A stretch of 64,000 nucleotides of DNA from Candidatus Scotarchaeum otlingeri (GCA_002011075.2 MTMA02000006.1:93842-157841); one strand, 5' to 3'; shown: positions 8,338-18,499, numbered from the stretch's first letter. Translations and numbers: made by a program. The notes: generated by a model not told the origin, from the letters alone.

Positions 8338-10387
8338 GGCCCTCCTCCTTAATACAGATATTCCTAAATCCATCGATTCTACATATATATCCTTGAGGAA
8401 TTAGAATTGTACTCTCATCTTCTTCAATAATTGCAGGACCTAGTATACAGGCACCAGGCGTTAACATTTCTCGAATATATATATCTGTATTTCTCCACTC
8501 ACCATCCAAATAGACCTCTCTTTTTATGTGGGGCCGCGGTATATAATCAGTAGCTGAATATATAGGTATTCTGGGCTTAGATGTTATCCCCACCGCCTCA
8601 AGTCTAGCTGTTATAACCTCAACTTCCTCCTCCATCATTTTATAACCATATCTATTTTCATGCAAATTATGGAACTCATTTACACATTCGGATATCTTGC
8701 CTTTATAATATACCCTAAGCTCGTAGGCTTGACCCCAATACCTCATCTCTAATACTCTAAACAGTTTGATATCCCCCTCTTTTATTCCCCCACTTATTAA
8801 ATCGTTTACAGCCCTCCTCTCCATCTCATTAAATAATGATTGTAAATCCTCATCATCCAACTCACTAGCCCTCTTAACTATACTAGAAACATAATCATGC
8901 TTATAATCTGTTGTTAACAAGCCAAATGCAGAGAAGACCCCGGGCAACATAGGAATTATGACTTCCTTAATTCCTATCTCCATAAGTGCCACTGCATGTA
9001 GTGGCCCTGCACCCCCGAAGGCAAATAACTTGAACTCTCTAGGATCATGCCCTCTCTCTATAGAGACAAGCCTTAATGCTCTTGACATAACGTGATTAGC
9101 TATCTCAATTATACCCGACGCAACTTCTATAGGGTCCATTGCAAGTTTATTTCCCAATTTTTTAATAGCTTCGTAAGCCAAATTTCTTCTTAATTTTATA
9201 GCCCCACCAGCCAGTTCTTCTGATAACCTTCCAAGCAAGAAATTAGCGTCTGTAATAGTGGGATATTTACCACCTAACCCATAGCACGCGGGCCCTGGCT
9301 CCGCCCCTGCGCTCATTGGTCCTACCCTTAAAGCCCCCCCTACATCAACCCAAGCAATTGTACCTCCACCTGCACTTACCTCTGCTAAATCTATATGTGA
9401 TATTCTAATAGGATATCCTGAGCCCCTAACCGGCCTTCCCATATGTACTGTGCCACCGACTTCATATTCAGAAACCAAGTCAGGTTCTCCATTAATTATC
9501 GCGGAAGCTTTGGCCGTGGTACCTCCCATATCCAGCCCCAAAACCTTATCTAAACCCATTATCTTAGACATATAAGACACGGCGACTGCACCGGCAGCAG
9601 GGCCACTTTCTATAAACGCCGCTGGTTTCTTAACAGCTATATCGCTATCAGAAACCCCTCCATCACTCCTCATCACCAGAAATTTTCCCTTAAATCTGTT
9701 GGCATCTAACATATGGCCTAATCTTTTCAAATATGAGGATAATATAGGTTTAAGAATCGCGTTTATTAATGCTGTGGATGTACGTTCATATTCTTTTGGT
9801 TCAGGATCCACTTCATGGCTCGTCATTACAATAGCCTCAGAGCATTCTCTACTGATAATCTCTTTAGCCCTTTTCTCATGGATAGGATTAATATAGCTAT
9901 GAAGAAAAGATATTACAAATACATCAATCTCACTAGAATATTTTTGAGCTATCTCCTTAATTTCATCCACATCCAACTTTTCCAGTTCCTCCCCAGATGG
10001 ACCTATTCTACCCCTAACACCTATCCTCAAGTTCCTGGGAACAAGAGGCTCTGGTTTTGTAAAAAACAGGTTATACAGCTGAGGCCTATTTTGTCTACCA
10101 ATTTCGATTATATCCCTAAAACCTTTATTGGTAATCAACAGAACTTTCGGCCTCATAATACCTGTCTGGCCAAAAAACATATTAGTACCTAATGTAGTAG
10201 CATGTATCAATACTTTTATTTTATTAAAAGCGATTCCGGCGCCTTTAATTGCCTGTATAAAGCTTTCTTCAGGTGCGTTGGGATTGGTCAAACATTTAAA
10301 GCGTAGAAGCTTCTTTGTATCTTCATCAAATGCGACTAGATCAGTAAATGTACCCCCTATATCTATCCCTACTCTATATCTTGCCAA
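8327..10387 (-). CDS. hyuA: Hydantoinase A/oxoprolinase-family subunit
   Basis: About 686 residues, with N-terminal YRVGIDIGGTFTD (phosphate loop of the ASKHA ATPase fold) and a second loop LGLDMGGTTAKAS near residue 290. That is the hallmark of HyuA, which supplies the ATP site for hydrolysis of cyclic amides. I favour the TTG at 10387, because a GGGGTGA ribosome site lies eight bases before it; a GTG four codons upstream is part of that site. The full C-terminal domain is present. It is the first gene of a two-gene operon with hyuB. No transporter or racemase is beside it, so physiology is unclear; recycling of 5-oxoproline is one possibility. Confidence 0.92.
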   Translation of the reverse strand: MARYRVGIDIGGTFTDLVAFDEDTKKLLRFKCLTNPNAPEESFIQAIKGAGIAFNKIKVLIHATTLGTNMFFGQTGIMRPKVLLITNKGFRDIIEIGRQNRPQLYNLFFTKPEPLVPRNLRIGVRGRIGPSGEELEKLDVDEIKEIAQKYSSEIDVFVISFLHSYINPIHEKRAKEIISRECSEAIVMTSHEVDPEPKEYERTSTALINAILKPILSSYLKRLGHMLDANRFKGKFLVMRSDGGVSDSDIAVKKPAAFIESGPAAGAVAVSYMSKIMGLDKVLGLDMGGTTAKASAIINGEPDLVSEYEVGGTVHMGRPVRGSGYPIRISHIDLAEVSAGGGTIAWVDVGGALRVGPMSAGAEPGPACYGLGGKYPTITDANFLLGRLSEELAGGAIKLRRNLAYEAIKKLGNKLAMDPIEVASGIIEIANHVMSRALRLVSIERGHDPREFKLFAFGGAGPLHAVALMEIGIKEVIIPMLPGVFSAFGLLTTDYKHDYVSSIVKRASELDDEDLQSLFNEMERRAVNDLISGGIKEGDIKLFRVLEMRYWGQAYELRVYYKGKISECVNEFHNLHENRYGYKMMEEEVEVITARLEAVGITSKPRIPIYSATDYIPRPHIKREVYLDGEWRNTDIYIREMLTPGACILGPAIIEEDESTILIPQGYICRIDGFRNICIKEEGHDV

Positions 10388-10558
10388 TATTAGTGTCACC
10401 CCTTAAATTACCATAGTTGACCTATCGACAAAGTATAAATGGAATTTAACAGGCTAATCTAATTAACATTTAAAATTAGCTGAAAAATAGGTTTTAGTTA
10501 AACACTAATATTATAAGCCTATCTTCAACGTTTAACTACATATTACAGATCTACTTAA

Positions 10559-11740
10559 TTAGCGGGCTGTTGAGGGCCATTTAAGCCACAGTCCTTGCTG
10601 GATATCGGATTTCATCTTATTAATTAAAGCTATATATAGCTGTTCCAGTTCCTCTTTTCGCCCCATTATGATGTTCTCACGGCCGGCATAAAATTCAAAG
10701 AAAGGACTCGGCCGCTTTTTAAATGGATATAATACATACACAGGGTTATTAGCTTCTTTACGTGAATGGATAATCTCGCTCATAACTCCATAGGATGCTT
10801 TATCAGAGAAATGGCAAACGACCGTTGCATGGGTGCTTTCTATGAGCTTATAATCTCTATCAACTGTCTGAGCACGAATTTCGTCAATCGCTTCTTCAAC
10901 CTCGATTAAATCAAGAATCTCATTATCAACTACAACCTTATCGGTCCCTTCCTCTACTGCTTTGTCATATGCATTAATTATATCCCAATCCTTAATAGCA
11001 TACGGATCTATACACACAAAGTGAGGCTGAAGGTTCCTTTTAACATCACCTATAGTCCTATCTAACTCTTTCTGAGGAATATTAGTTATATGATAACTCA
11101 GGTATATCCTAGGTTTCTTACCATATATCAAATCGATAAATGTAGATGAATCATGTGCTCTCGCAAAGATAATCGTATCTATATTTCGATTAAGCTCCCT
11201 GAAAACCGTCTGTTTAATGTCATATACAAATTCTATAGATTCTTTCCGCCATTCTGCCAGTGTTCTCAGATTAGGCTCCACCCTCCTAATCCAATCACTA
11301 TCTTTCCTCAGCCTGCCCCGCACTTTTAATAAATCATCGATAAAAATAACCATCATGCTAGGATTTAGTAGCATAATATCATTTAACTCGAAGCCGTTTA
11401 TAGTGCCGCCTGGAGACGCCGGTGAAGGTCTTATTTTGAATTTTGCGGGAGTACTGACTATATCAAGATTTTTCTTTGATTTTCTCACTGTTTCTCCTAT
11501 TTCTCTAAACGCCTCCCTTCTTATCTGAGATAATAATGCCGAGCTTATCTCAAGGACATTTCCTCTAGTCAGATTTATATTATATCGATTACGGGCAATC
11601 GACTGCATATACTCAAACAAGTGATGATACCCTATTTCTCCATCGAGGCCTTTTTGATTTAGAGCCTCCCTTACATAGTCGTCTCGACCGTTTAATGGCG
11701 GTCCAGTTATGACAATTACCTTGTGGTTTCTTTCTTTCAT
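10559..11740 (-). CDS. P-loop protein with nucleoside-deoxyribosyltransferase-like C-terminus
   Basis: 393 residues in two parts. Residues 7-200 resemble an adenylate-kinase/AAA-like NTPase: beta strand VIVITGPPLNGRDD (an unusual P-loop with R-D where GK(S/T) is expected) and VIFIDD near 131-136. Residues 209-355 look like a nucleoside 2-deoxyribosyltransferase or related Rossmann-like fold: RIYLSYHITN, then ATVVCHFSDKASYGVMSEI, then PVYVLYPF. The pattern of a variable strand followed by GxxxEI recalls the catalytic region of that family. A role in nucleotide turnover or signalling is conceivable. It is isolated, with 159 and 259 bases of non-coding DNA around it. Domain assignments are from pattern recall, not alignment. 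Confidence 0.75.
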   Translation of the reverse strand: MKERNHKVIVITGPPLNGRDDYVREALNQKGLDGEIGYHHLFEYMQSIARNRYNINLTRGNVLEISSALLSQIRREAFREIGETVRKSKKNLDIVSTPAKFKIRPSPASPGGTINGFELNDIMLLNPSMMVIFIDDLLKVRGRLRKDSDWIRRVEPNLRTLAEWRKESIEFVYDIKQTVFRELNRNIDTIIFARAHDSSTFIDLIYGKKPRIYLSYHITNIPQKELDRTIGDVKRNLQPHFVCIDPYAIKDWDIINAYDKAVEEGTDKVVVDNEILDLIEVEEAIDEIRAQTVDRDYKLIESTHATVVCHFSDKASYGVMSEIIHSRKEANNPVYVLYPFKKRPSPFFEFYAGRENIIMGRKEELEQLYIALINKMKSDIQQGLWLKWPSTAR

Positions 11741-11999
11741 CCCCTAACCCTATAGATAATAATAGAGTCAAGCACACATCTTCTCTGAAGACTAACATTT
11801 CCTTTTACTCCTGAGATTACCGCATTCATTTGTACCAACCGCTCCAACTAAATAATTGGGCTATGGTATAATTAACAACAGCCCAAAATGATAAAATACG
11901 ATATTTCACATTAAAAATGTTGCTAATAAGTGTATTACCATATTAAATTGATGTTTTCCTTATTTCTTATAAGAATATATATGTGTTATTGGTGGATTT

Positions 12000-12242
12000 A
12001 TGACTGAAGAATTATATTGCCCCCACTGTCACAATCGCCTCTCCATGCATAATGAGTATGATGATGAAACATTAATTATTAGTTTCTTCTGTGAAGGCTT
12101 TGGAGATGATGAGTTTGAACTGGAGATAAGTATACCTCTAGACATAGGTGAACTAATCTTCGCGAAAGAGGGAGCTGTTTTTGGTAGGGAGGCTAAGATA
12201 ATCATAAAAACCTCGAAACCAGAAAGAGATAATGAGGAATAG
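12000..12242 (+). CDS. Small acidic protein with partial zinc-ribbon motif
   Basis: 80 residues, with CPHC at positions 7-10 and a further Cys in FFC near 31, so only three candidate metal ligands plus His residues. The rest is strongly acidic beta-strand-like sequence (DDEFELEISIPLDIGEL). A GGTGG ribosome site precedes the ATG by five bases, and the intergenic DNA upstream is AT-rich, supporting expression. I do not recognise the family; the CPHC start suggests a zinc-ribbon-like RNA- or protein-binding module. Function unknown. Confidence 0.6.
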   Translation: MTEELYCPHCHNRLSMHNEYDDETLIISFFCEGFGDDEFELEISIPLDIGELIFAKEGAVFGREAKIIIKTSKPERDNEE

Positions 12243-12431
12243 ATGGGGGGCAAGTGCTAATAAGTTTAATAGAGACCGAAGTATCGAGATATATAGACAA
12301 TTCAGTTATTTAAGGTGCTGTATGAAATGGTTACCAAGCCATTTCACAACTGTTTTGCTACACCCTATCTCTATTCTCCACTTTTATACAAAGGATCTTT
12401 AACTAGGGAGGGGTCTTGGAAAAACGGTTTT

Positions 12432-12966
12432 CTAATCGATAACCAAGGTATTCAGTTTATGGTTCGTGAGGGTGTCTCTATATTTATAGATACCTCTGAT
12501 ATTAATTGCATGTAGAATATTGTATCCCGCAAAACCTATGTGTCGAGTTACTTCTTTCTCTAAATCTATATCGGATACCACTCTGTGGCTAGATAAGACC
12601 TTATCTAGATCTCCTATTTTATCTACTATAATCTTGTAGGGACCAATATCTCTATTTGCCCTTCTACGCAATAACAAAGATCGACTTCTAGAAAATTCTC
12701 GAGTATCACGCCATACATCATACAATTAGGCCACTCCATTTCAAATGTAAAGAGGGTATTCCCTAGTTCACCTGCAAAAATCTGTTTCTCATTATATAGC
12801 TCATCAAAATCCTCATCATTAACCAGAATGTAGATGTCGATATCTGAGAATCTATCTCCTTCACCTGTGGTCATCGAACCTACGAGTCATACACCTAGAA
12901 TACGTGTATCCTTTTCCGCAATAGACTTTATCTTATCAATAATAGTACTATGAGTGGGAGAATAGA
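12432..12966 (-). pseudogene. Decayed nucleotidyltransferase gene
   Basis: Reading the minus strand, a frame runs through ...KDTRILGV, a TGA at about 12884-12886, then LVGSMTTGEGDRFSDIDIYILV. This is the GS-x9-D-x-D catalytic signature of DNA polymerase beta-like nucleotidyltransferases (aminoglycoside adenylyltransferase type). The TGA stands where Trp is usual. Near 12630-12680 the homology-like reading moves to another frame (GPYKIIVDKIGDLDKV...) and ends at 12432. No convincing start codon exists upstream. One nonsense codon plus a frameshift argue for an inactivated gene. Overlapping short frames on the plus strand are not credible genes. Confidence 0.65.
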
Positions 12967-13127
12967 TGCCCAAAATTATATTCGCCGTTATTAATAAGCC
13001 TGTGCCTAAGAATAAAGAATTATTATTCCACTTTTCATTGGCAACGTATTGAGATATAGTTGGTACACTGATAAATAGGGATGATTAAGCCGTCAAGGTA
13101 CTTATTAAGATATAGAGCAACAATATG

Positions 13128-13721
13128 TTAACGTTTATACCTTCCCATAAGTATTCCATAGGCCAATACATTATTTTTTATTGACTTCAGGATATCGAAA
13201 GCGTCTTCTCCAGCCGGAATATCCAAGTACCTATCTAAGGCTAGAACAACAAAATAATATCTATGTTCAGCGCCGCTCGGGGGGCAAGGACCATCATATC
13301 CAACTCTTCCAAAATCATTTTCGGCTTCAAGACCCAAGCCTAGCTCTTCTAGTTCCCCTGATGCACCTTCATCTAAGCCATTGATCTCTGGAGGGATATT
13401 ATAAGCTATCCAATGGATAAAGTAGCCGCCTGGAGCATCGGGGTCATATACCAAGATCAACAGGGACTTAGTGTTTTCTGGAATATTACTCCATGTAAGG
13501 CCGGGTGAAATATCGGCGCCTTCACATGTATACCTTAATGGTATATATCCCCCCTCTGTAAACGCATCTGTAGATACTTTAATGCTTTCGATGCCCGAGA
13601 GGAGACTGTTTATCAACTCTTCTTTACTCTCTATAGACGAGTAGCGAAGAGAAACATAAATCATGGAGGCTACAATAACCAGCAAAAAAACTAGATATAG
13701 TATCCTTATTCTCTTCATCAA
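13128..13721 (-). CDS. PEBP family protein (YbhB/YbcL-like)
   Basis: 197 residues: an N-terminal membrane segment at about 5-23 that could be a signal anchor, then a phosphatidylethanolamine-binding-protein domain. Diagnostic segments are YTCEGADISPGLTW, LLILVYDPDAPGGYFIHWIAYNIP (with the D-P-D-A-P and H-W motifs) and YDGPCPPSGAEHRYYF. Prokaryotic YbhB/YbcL proteins have a conserved anion-binding pocket, but their role is poorly known. The membrane anchor implies an outside location. It appears monocistronic. Confidence 0.92.
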   Translation of the reverse strand: MMKRIRILYLVFLLVIVASMIYVSLRYSSIESKEELINSLLSGIESIKVSTDAFTEGGYIPLRYTCEGADISPGLTWSNIPENTKSLLILVYDPDAPGGYFIHWIAYNIPPEINGLDEGASGELEELGLGLEAENDFGRVGYDGPCPPSGAEHRYYFVVLALDRYLDIPAGEDAFDILKSIKNNVLAYGILMGRYKR

Positions 13722-13833
13722 AAACTATATGAGTAGACAGAGGAATAAAGCTATATCAACTCACGACCAATAATAAGCTGAATAAGTTTTCAGCTCCCAT
13801 ATATACAGGGGTATCGGCATGACCTGGGTAGAC

Positions 13834-14259
13834 TTATTCTAATATCTCAGTAACTTCTCTCTCGAGATGTCTCCTTATCCTCCTCGACATAAATATCAAT
13901 ACAAAAATATTCCTTAGTATACTGCCGGTATCGAATTTAACGAACTGTGTAAGTCTAGTTCCACCATCAATTTTCTCGACTATGTATCCAAATTCCAAAG
14001 CCTTGATGTCCCGGCTATCCACAACAGCATATACACAACGATCCCCCACCTTATACCGCATCCTACCCCTAATTACCTTACCAAATATCTCAACAACTAC
14101 TTTTGCGAAGCCACTACTCTCGTCCCCCTCTTCAATTATAAATTCCTTAAACTCATCTTCATATCTAACAAGTTTATGAACGGTATCTATTTTACTGAAA
14201 ACTTGTTGAGGCGACTTATTACAGGTCTTAGAGGCCGAGAAATATAGAGTGCGGAACAC
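13834..14259 (-). CDS. SRPBCC-fold protein
   Basis: 141 residues with a START-like/polyketide-cyclase pattern: an N-terminal strand and helix, YFSASKTCNKSPQQVFSKIDTVHKLVRYEDEF, several strands, then a long C-terminal amphipathic helix (SRRIRRHLEREVTEILE). Such proteins form a hydrophobic ligand cavity; many archaeal members have no known ligand. A hydrophobic run at about 116-126 (IFVLIFM) might touch membrane. It is divergent from the aminopropyltransferase gene, sharing a 150-base intergenic region. Confidence 0.7.
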   Translation of the reverse strand: MFRTLYFSASKTCNKSPQQVFSKIDTVHKLVRYEDEFKEFIIEEGDESSGFAKVVVEIFGKVIRGRMRYKVGDRCVYAVVDSRDIKALEFGYIVEKIDGGTRLTQFVKFDTGSILRNIFVLIFMSRRIRRHLEREVTEILE

Positions 14260-14411
14260 GTAATATCCCTCGTAGATAAACTATGTGTCTCTCCCTAATA
14301 ATAACTTTCGATAATATAATTTGATGATAAGGATGGTTACCTCAAGGATAGGCTGAATAATAGAACTTATTTAAATTTGACTTAATAGCATTGTAATATT
14401 CTGAACCCGCC

Positions 14412-15335
14412 ATGTTGAGAGAAGGTATTCATAAGAAAAACAGCGGAATCTACTATGTCGAGGAGTTGTCAAAGAACACGATAAGGATAATCAAAGTATC
14501 AAGGATATATGCCTCATATACATCTGGCCACCACAAAATAGACTTTGTAGAAACAGTAGACTTTGGACCGATGCTCTTCATAGATAACAAAGCTCAACTC
14601 TCGAAATCAGATGAATACATATATCATGAGTCACTTGTGCATCCTACCCTGTTTTCACATCCAAATCCTCGTAAAATACTTATAATAGGTGGGGGAGACG
14701 GAGGAACCCTGAGGGAAGTATTAAAACATAATTGTGTAGAGAGAGTGACTCTGGTGGACCTCGATAGAACCGTCATCGAAGCATCACAGAAACATATGCC
14801 GTATGTAAGTAAAGGTGCATTCAACGACCGGAGGGTAGAGACCGTTATAAGCGACGGTATGAGATACATAGAACATACAAATGAGAATTTCGACGTAATT
14901 ATACTGGATCTAACAGACCCGATAGGCGATTCGAAAAAACTATACACGCTAGAATTCTATAGAAAAAGCAAAGAAAGATTAAGGGAGAATGGCATTCTTG
15001 CAACCCACGCCGAGAGTCCCTACCTACTACAAACCCAATTCCTAAGAATATATAAAACACTCAAAACAGTATTCAAATACACTAGAGCTTATGGATCGTG
15101 GATACCATCCTTCGGACTACACTGGATGTTCGTAATAGCCTCAGACTATATAGACCCAAGCAGAACCCCAATATACCGGGTAACAAAGAGACTAAAAGAG
15201 AGGAAGGTTAAAACCCACTATTATCATCCTAAACTACATAAAAAACTATTTATTTTACCAAAAGATATAGAGCAAGCGATAAAGAACAAGAATATAAAAA
15301 TCTCAACAATAAAAGATCCAGTAACACTAGAATAA
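14412..15335 (+). CDS. speE: Polyamine aminopropyltransferase (spermidine synthase family)
   Basis: 307 residues with the full family core: YIYHESLVHPTL near 69-80, the decarboxylated-SAM-binding glycine loop GGGDGG at 93-98, VDLDRTVIE after strand 2, SDGMRYIE, and DLTDPIG at 166-172 in place of the usual D-S/T-x-D-P-x-G. It transfers aminopropyl groups to putrescine, agmatine or longer amines; in thermophilic archaea agmatine is a common acceptor. The C-terminal tail from 245 is Lys/His-rich and longer than in bacterial enzymes. The coding strand becomes strongly A/C-rich in its 3' half, in line with the regional strand skew. It ends 86 bases before the CRISPR array. Confidence 0.93.
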   Translation: MLREGIHKKNSGIYYVEELSKNTIRIIKVSRIYASYTSGHHKIDFVETVDFGPMLFIDNKAQLSKSDEYIYHESLVHPTLFSHPNPRKILIIGGGDGGTLREVLKHNCVERVTLVDLDRTVIEASQKHMPYVSKGAFNDRRVETVISDGMRYIEHTNENFDVIILDLTDPIGDSKKLYTLEFYRKSKERLRENGILATHAESPYLLQTQFLRIYKTLKTVFKYTRAYGSWIPSFGLHWMFVIASDYIDPSRTPIYRVTKRLKERKVKTHYYHPKLHKKLFILPKDIEQAIKNKNIKISTIKDPVTLE

Positions 15336-15421
15336 TTATATCAAAAAGAGACCCTACTACAATAGTCTCCTGATTATTATTGTACATATAGGATGTCGGG
15401 ACCCAAACAACCTCATATCAT

Positions 15422-18123
15422 CTTTCAACTCTCCTTTAGAGATTCAGAATTCAAAGGGTGAAAAAATTCCTGCGATAACTCAACGCTTTCAACTCTCCTT
15501 TAGAGATTCTGAGGAGGTGATATGGGATGACTCATTTTATTATTAATGTTCTTTCAACTCTCCTTTAGAGATTCGGTAGGGCACTTGTTTCTGTAGCAAA
15601 GAGCTGGAGGTGGACTTTCAACTCTCCTTTAGAGATTCTTCAATTTTTCTACGCACCCAACAGAGAGCCTATCTTACCTTTCAACTCTCCTTTAGAGATT
15701 CAATTAATAATTATAATATTAATAATATTGATGTCTTATCTTTCAACTCTCCTTTAGAGATTCTGGAGTTTAGTTATAGGTAATACATTAATCTTAAGTT
15801 GGTCTTTCAACTCTCCTTTAGAGATTCTTCTACGGGTGCTTTGTGCTTACCACCCCATAAATATACTCTTTCAACTCTCCTTTAGAGATTCCAAGGATAT
15901 GTTGAGGCTCTTGATAGTCACATAGAGATAGCTTTCAACTCTCCTTTAGAGATTCTCAGTAAGGAATGGGGGGACAATACTGAGATGGAGATACTTTCAA
16001 CTCTCCTTTAGAGATTCGGGCTAACCGGTTATTCCGTTGAAGAGCAGAATTTTACTTTCAACTCTCCTTTAGAGATTCTACAGAAAATAGATAACGAAAT
16101 CAAGGAGCTAAAGAAAACTTTCAACTCTCCTTTAGAGATTCATAACCACTCTAACGGCACAATGCCATACCGAGATAACAGACTTTCAACTCTCCTTTAG
16201 AGATTCAAAAGTTATGGAGATAAAGATAGAGATAGAATACATAGACTTTCAACTCTCCTTTAGAGATTCGTATAAGAAAGCAGTTAAGGGACTGACTGAG
16301 TATTCTTCTTTCAACTCTCCTTTAGAGATTCTTAGGTGTCGAAGATGAAGCTGACGCCAGAAAACTTGCATATACTTTCAACTCTCCTTTAGAGATTCGC
16401 TGATAGATGGGGAATGAATAATATCCACCCGGAATATCACTTTCAACTCTCCTTTAGAGATTCTCGAGGAGAATAAAACTGAGTCTGAAGGTCATAGAAT
16501 CCGTCTCTTTCAACTCTCCTTTAGAGATTCTTATAGGCATCCTAGCATACTTCTTTACACTAAAGCCTTTCAACTCTCCTTTAGAGATTCAACACGATAA
16601 TCAGTATCTACTTATTGAACATCAATGGGACTTTCAACTCTCCTTTAGAGATTCTTATACGGTCTTCATCGTTAAAGGTAAGAATTATTACGTCTTTCAA
16701 CTCTCCTTTAGAGATTCATTTTTCGGCAGCATCGTGTTATGGATTCTACGCTTATATAGCTTTCAACTCTCCTTTAGAGATTCAGGCGGAGAAGATAACC
16801 TTACAAGAATAAGGTGACATAAGACTTTCAACTCTCCTTTAGAGATTCTGAGGTCAAAAAATACAATGTTGATGGTCTCTATATCTTTCAACTCTCCTTT
16901 AGAGATTCCTTAGCTTGGAGAGTTCCTTGTGTATCTGGATTATCATGCTTCCTTTCAACTCTCCTTTAGAGATTCATGTTTGTCGGTATGGCGGTTGCGC
17001 CCATTCCTATGCCGTCTTTCAACTCTCCTTTAGAGATTCAAGAGTAAATATAATGGATGAATGGAAATGGATGGTGGGCTTTCAACTCTCCTTTAGAGAT
17101 TCAGCAGATTGGTAGGCGAATATAACCATATAAAAATATGTTTTGCTGCTTTCAACTCTCCTTTAGAGATTCACCCCATGCTCAGCATAGTTTATATTTT
17201 TTAAAAAACACGCTTTCAACTCTCCTTTAGAGATTCAATGCCGTATTGCTTTTGATGATCAGAACCGGCTTATGTTCTTTCAACTCTCCTTTAGAGATTC
17301 AAAATGCCGGAACCACCTTACATTCCAACTAAAGAAGAATCTTTCAACTCTCCTTTAGAGATTCACGAACTCGAAGAATGAGGATAACGTAACCATGTAG
17401 ATAACTTTCAACTCTCCTTTAGAGATTCGAGAACAAACTTAATGATGCCAATATACCATACCAACGAACCTTTCAACTCTCCTTTAGAGATTCGTTAATT
17501 GCCTACCTATCCCTCTTCGTCTTGCTTTTACCGTCTTTCAACTCTCCTTTAGAGATTCTCCGAGAAACACGTGCAGCACGAATAGTAAAGAGATATCTTT
17601 CAACTCTCCTTTAGAGATTCACCACCCTTCCTCATCGAGGAGATAGAGGAGGTTAGCTTTCAACTCTCCTTTAGAGATTCTAATATTGCGGTGAAGGAGA
17701 AATGAGCGTAAAAAAAATCTTTCAACTCTCCTTTAGAGATTCGGCTTACCCACACCGGTAGCACCTTCAAGCCACTTGATTACTTTCAACTCTCCTTTAG
17801 AGATTCATTACGATAATAGCCCTCATCTACAGGACAACTACAACGTGCTTTCAACTCTCCTTTAGAGATTCACTGAAATACTATGGATTGTCTTTTGACC
17901 CCTATAAGCTCTTTCAACTCTCCTTTAGAGATTCTCTTCTTTCACATGGCTCAAGCCAACACTCATAATAATCGCTTTCAACTCTCCTTTAGAGATTCGC
18001 TAATCGATGAGGAACTCTTCATCGAGTCTCTTCTTACTTTCAACTCTCCTTTAGAGATTCACAGTTGAAAACGAAGGTTGATGAATCTCTCCTAACAACC
18101 TTTCAACTCTCCTTTAGAGATTC
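15422..18123 (-). CRISPR. CRISPR array, 43 repeats and 42 spacers
   Basis: A 24-base repeat that on the plus strand begins CTTTCAACTCTCC and ends TTTAGAGATTC occurs 43 times; I saw no variation. The 42 spacers are 36-46 bases, mostly 38-41. On the minus strand the repeat ends in GTTGAAAG, matching the 8-base crRNA handle (ATTGAAAG type) of crenarchaeal I-A/III-B systems. The array is therefore probably transcribed leftward from a leader at 18124 onward. No cas gene lies in the window, so processing and interference proteins must come from elsewhere. First repeat 15422-15445, last 18100-18123. Short frames inside the array are artefacts of the repeat. Confidence 0.98.
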
Positions 18124-18240
18124 CGATATTCTAAATGGGTATTTTTATTATTTAAGGGTTTCTGGTGGGAGTTTTTTTGGGATGAAGTGGGACAACCGCC
18201 GATCTGTCTGGCCTTTATAAAGGTTGTCCCAAAAATGTAT
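18124..18240 (-). promoter_or_regulatory. Probable CRISPR leader with TATA box and inverted repeat
   Basis: Immediately beyond the right-hand repeat the DNA is AT-rich. A self-complementary CCTTTATAAAGG at 18212-18223 reads as a TATA box for minus-strand transcription into the array, with a start expected near 18185-18190, some 65 bases before the first repeat. TGGGACAACC at 18188-18197 and GGTTGTCCCA at 18222-18231 form a perfect 10-base inverted repeat that brackets the TATA box. Such a site could bind a leader regulator. Confidence 0.6.
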
Positions 18241-18499
18241 AATAAATGGGCATTAATGTACAAAAATGTTCATAAGCATTATCCAACCATGTTCTAAAGA
18301 ATCTTTATGCTGATGTTATAGTGATAGTTATTTTATGGATACTTTTGCGATTAACATTTGGACCGGATTACTATGTGTCATGGTATGGATGAAGGGGTTA
18401 TTAACTTCTCATTTCTTTCCATGGCAGAAGGAATTGGAAACCAAACCTACAATATTTATGATTAAAGTAAAAAGTTTACCCGATAGATTAGCAACGACT
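18241..18499. other. Non-coding stretch beyond the CRISPR leader
   Basis: AT-rich sequence between the leader and the permease remnant. A 65-codon plus-strand frame from 18335 has no recognisable features and runs into the permease remnant on the other strand, so I do not call it a gene. I see no tRNA or further repeats here. Confidence 0.5.

Noticed and set aside
12315-12515. 66-codon plus-strand frame
   Set aside because: No family features or ribosome site, and it overlaps the nucleotidyltransferase remnant on the other strand.
14317-14354. Possible C/D box RNA (TGATGA ... CTGA) upstream of the aminopropyltransferase gene
   Set aside because: The C box lacks the leading purine, only one C and D pair is present, and no internal C'/D' boxes are visible.
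15422-18123. Several 60-66 codon frames inside the CRISPR array (for example 16615-16812, 16915-17115, 17883-18068)
   Set aside because: They repeat the translation FNSPLEI or FQLSFRDS of the repeat itself and run across spacers; they are artefacts of the array.
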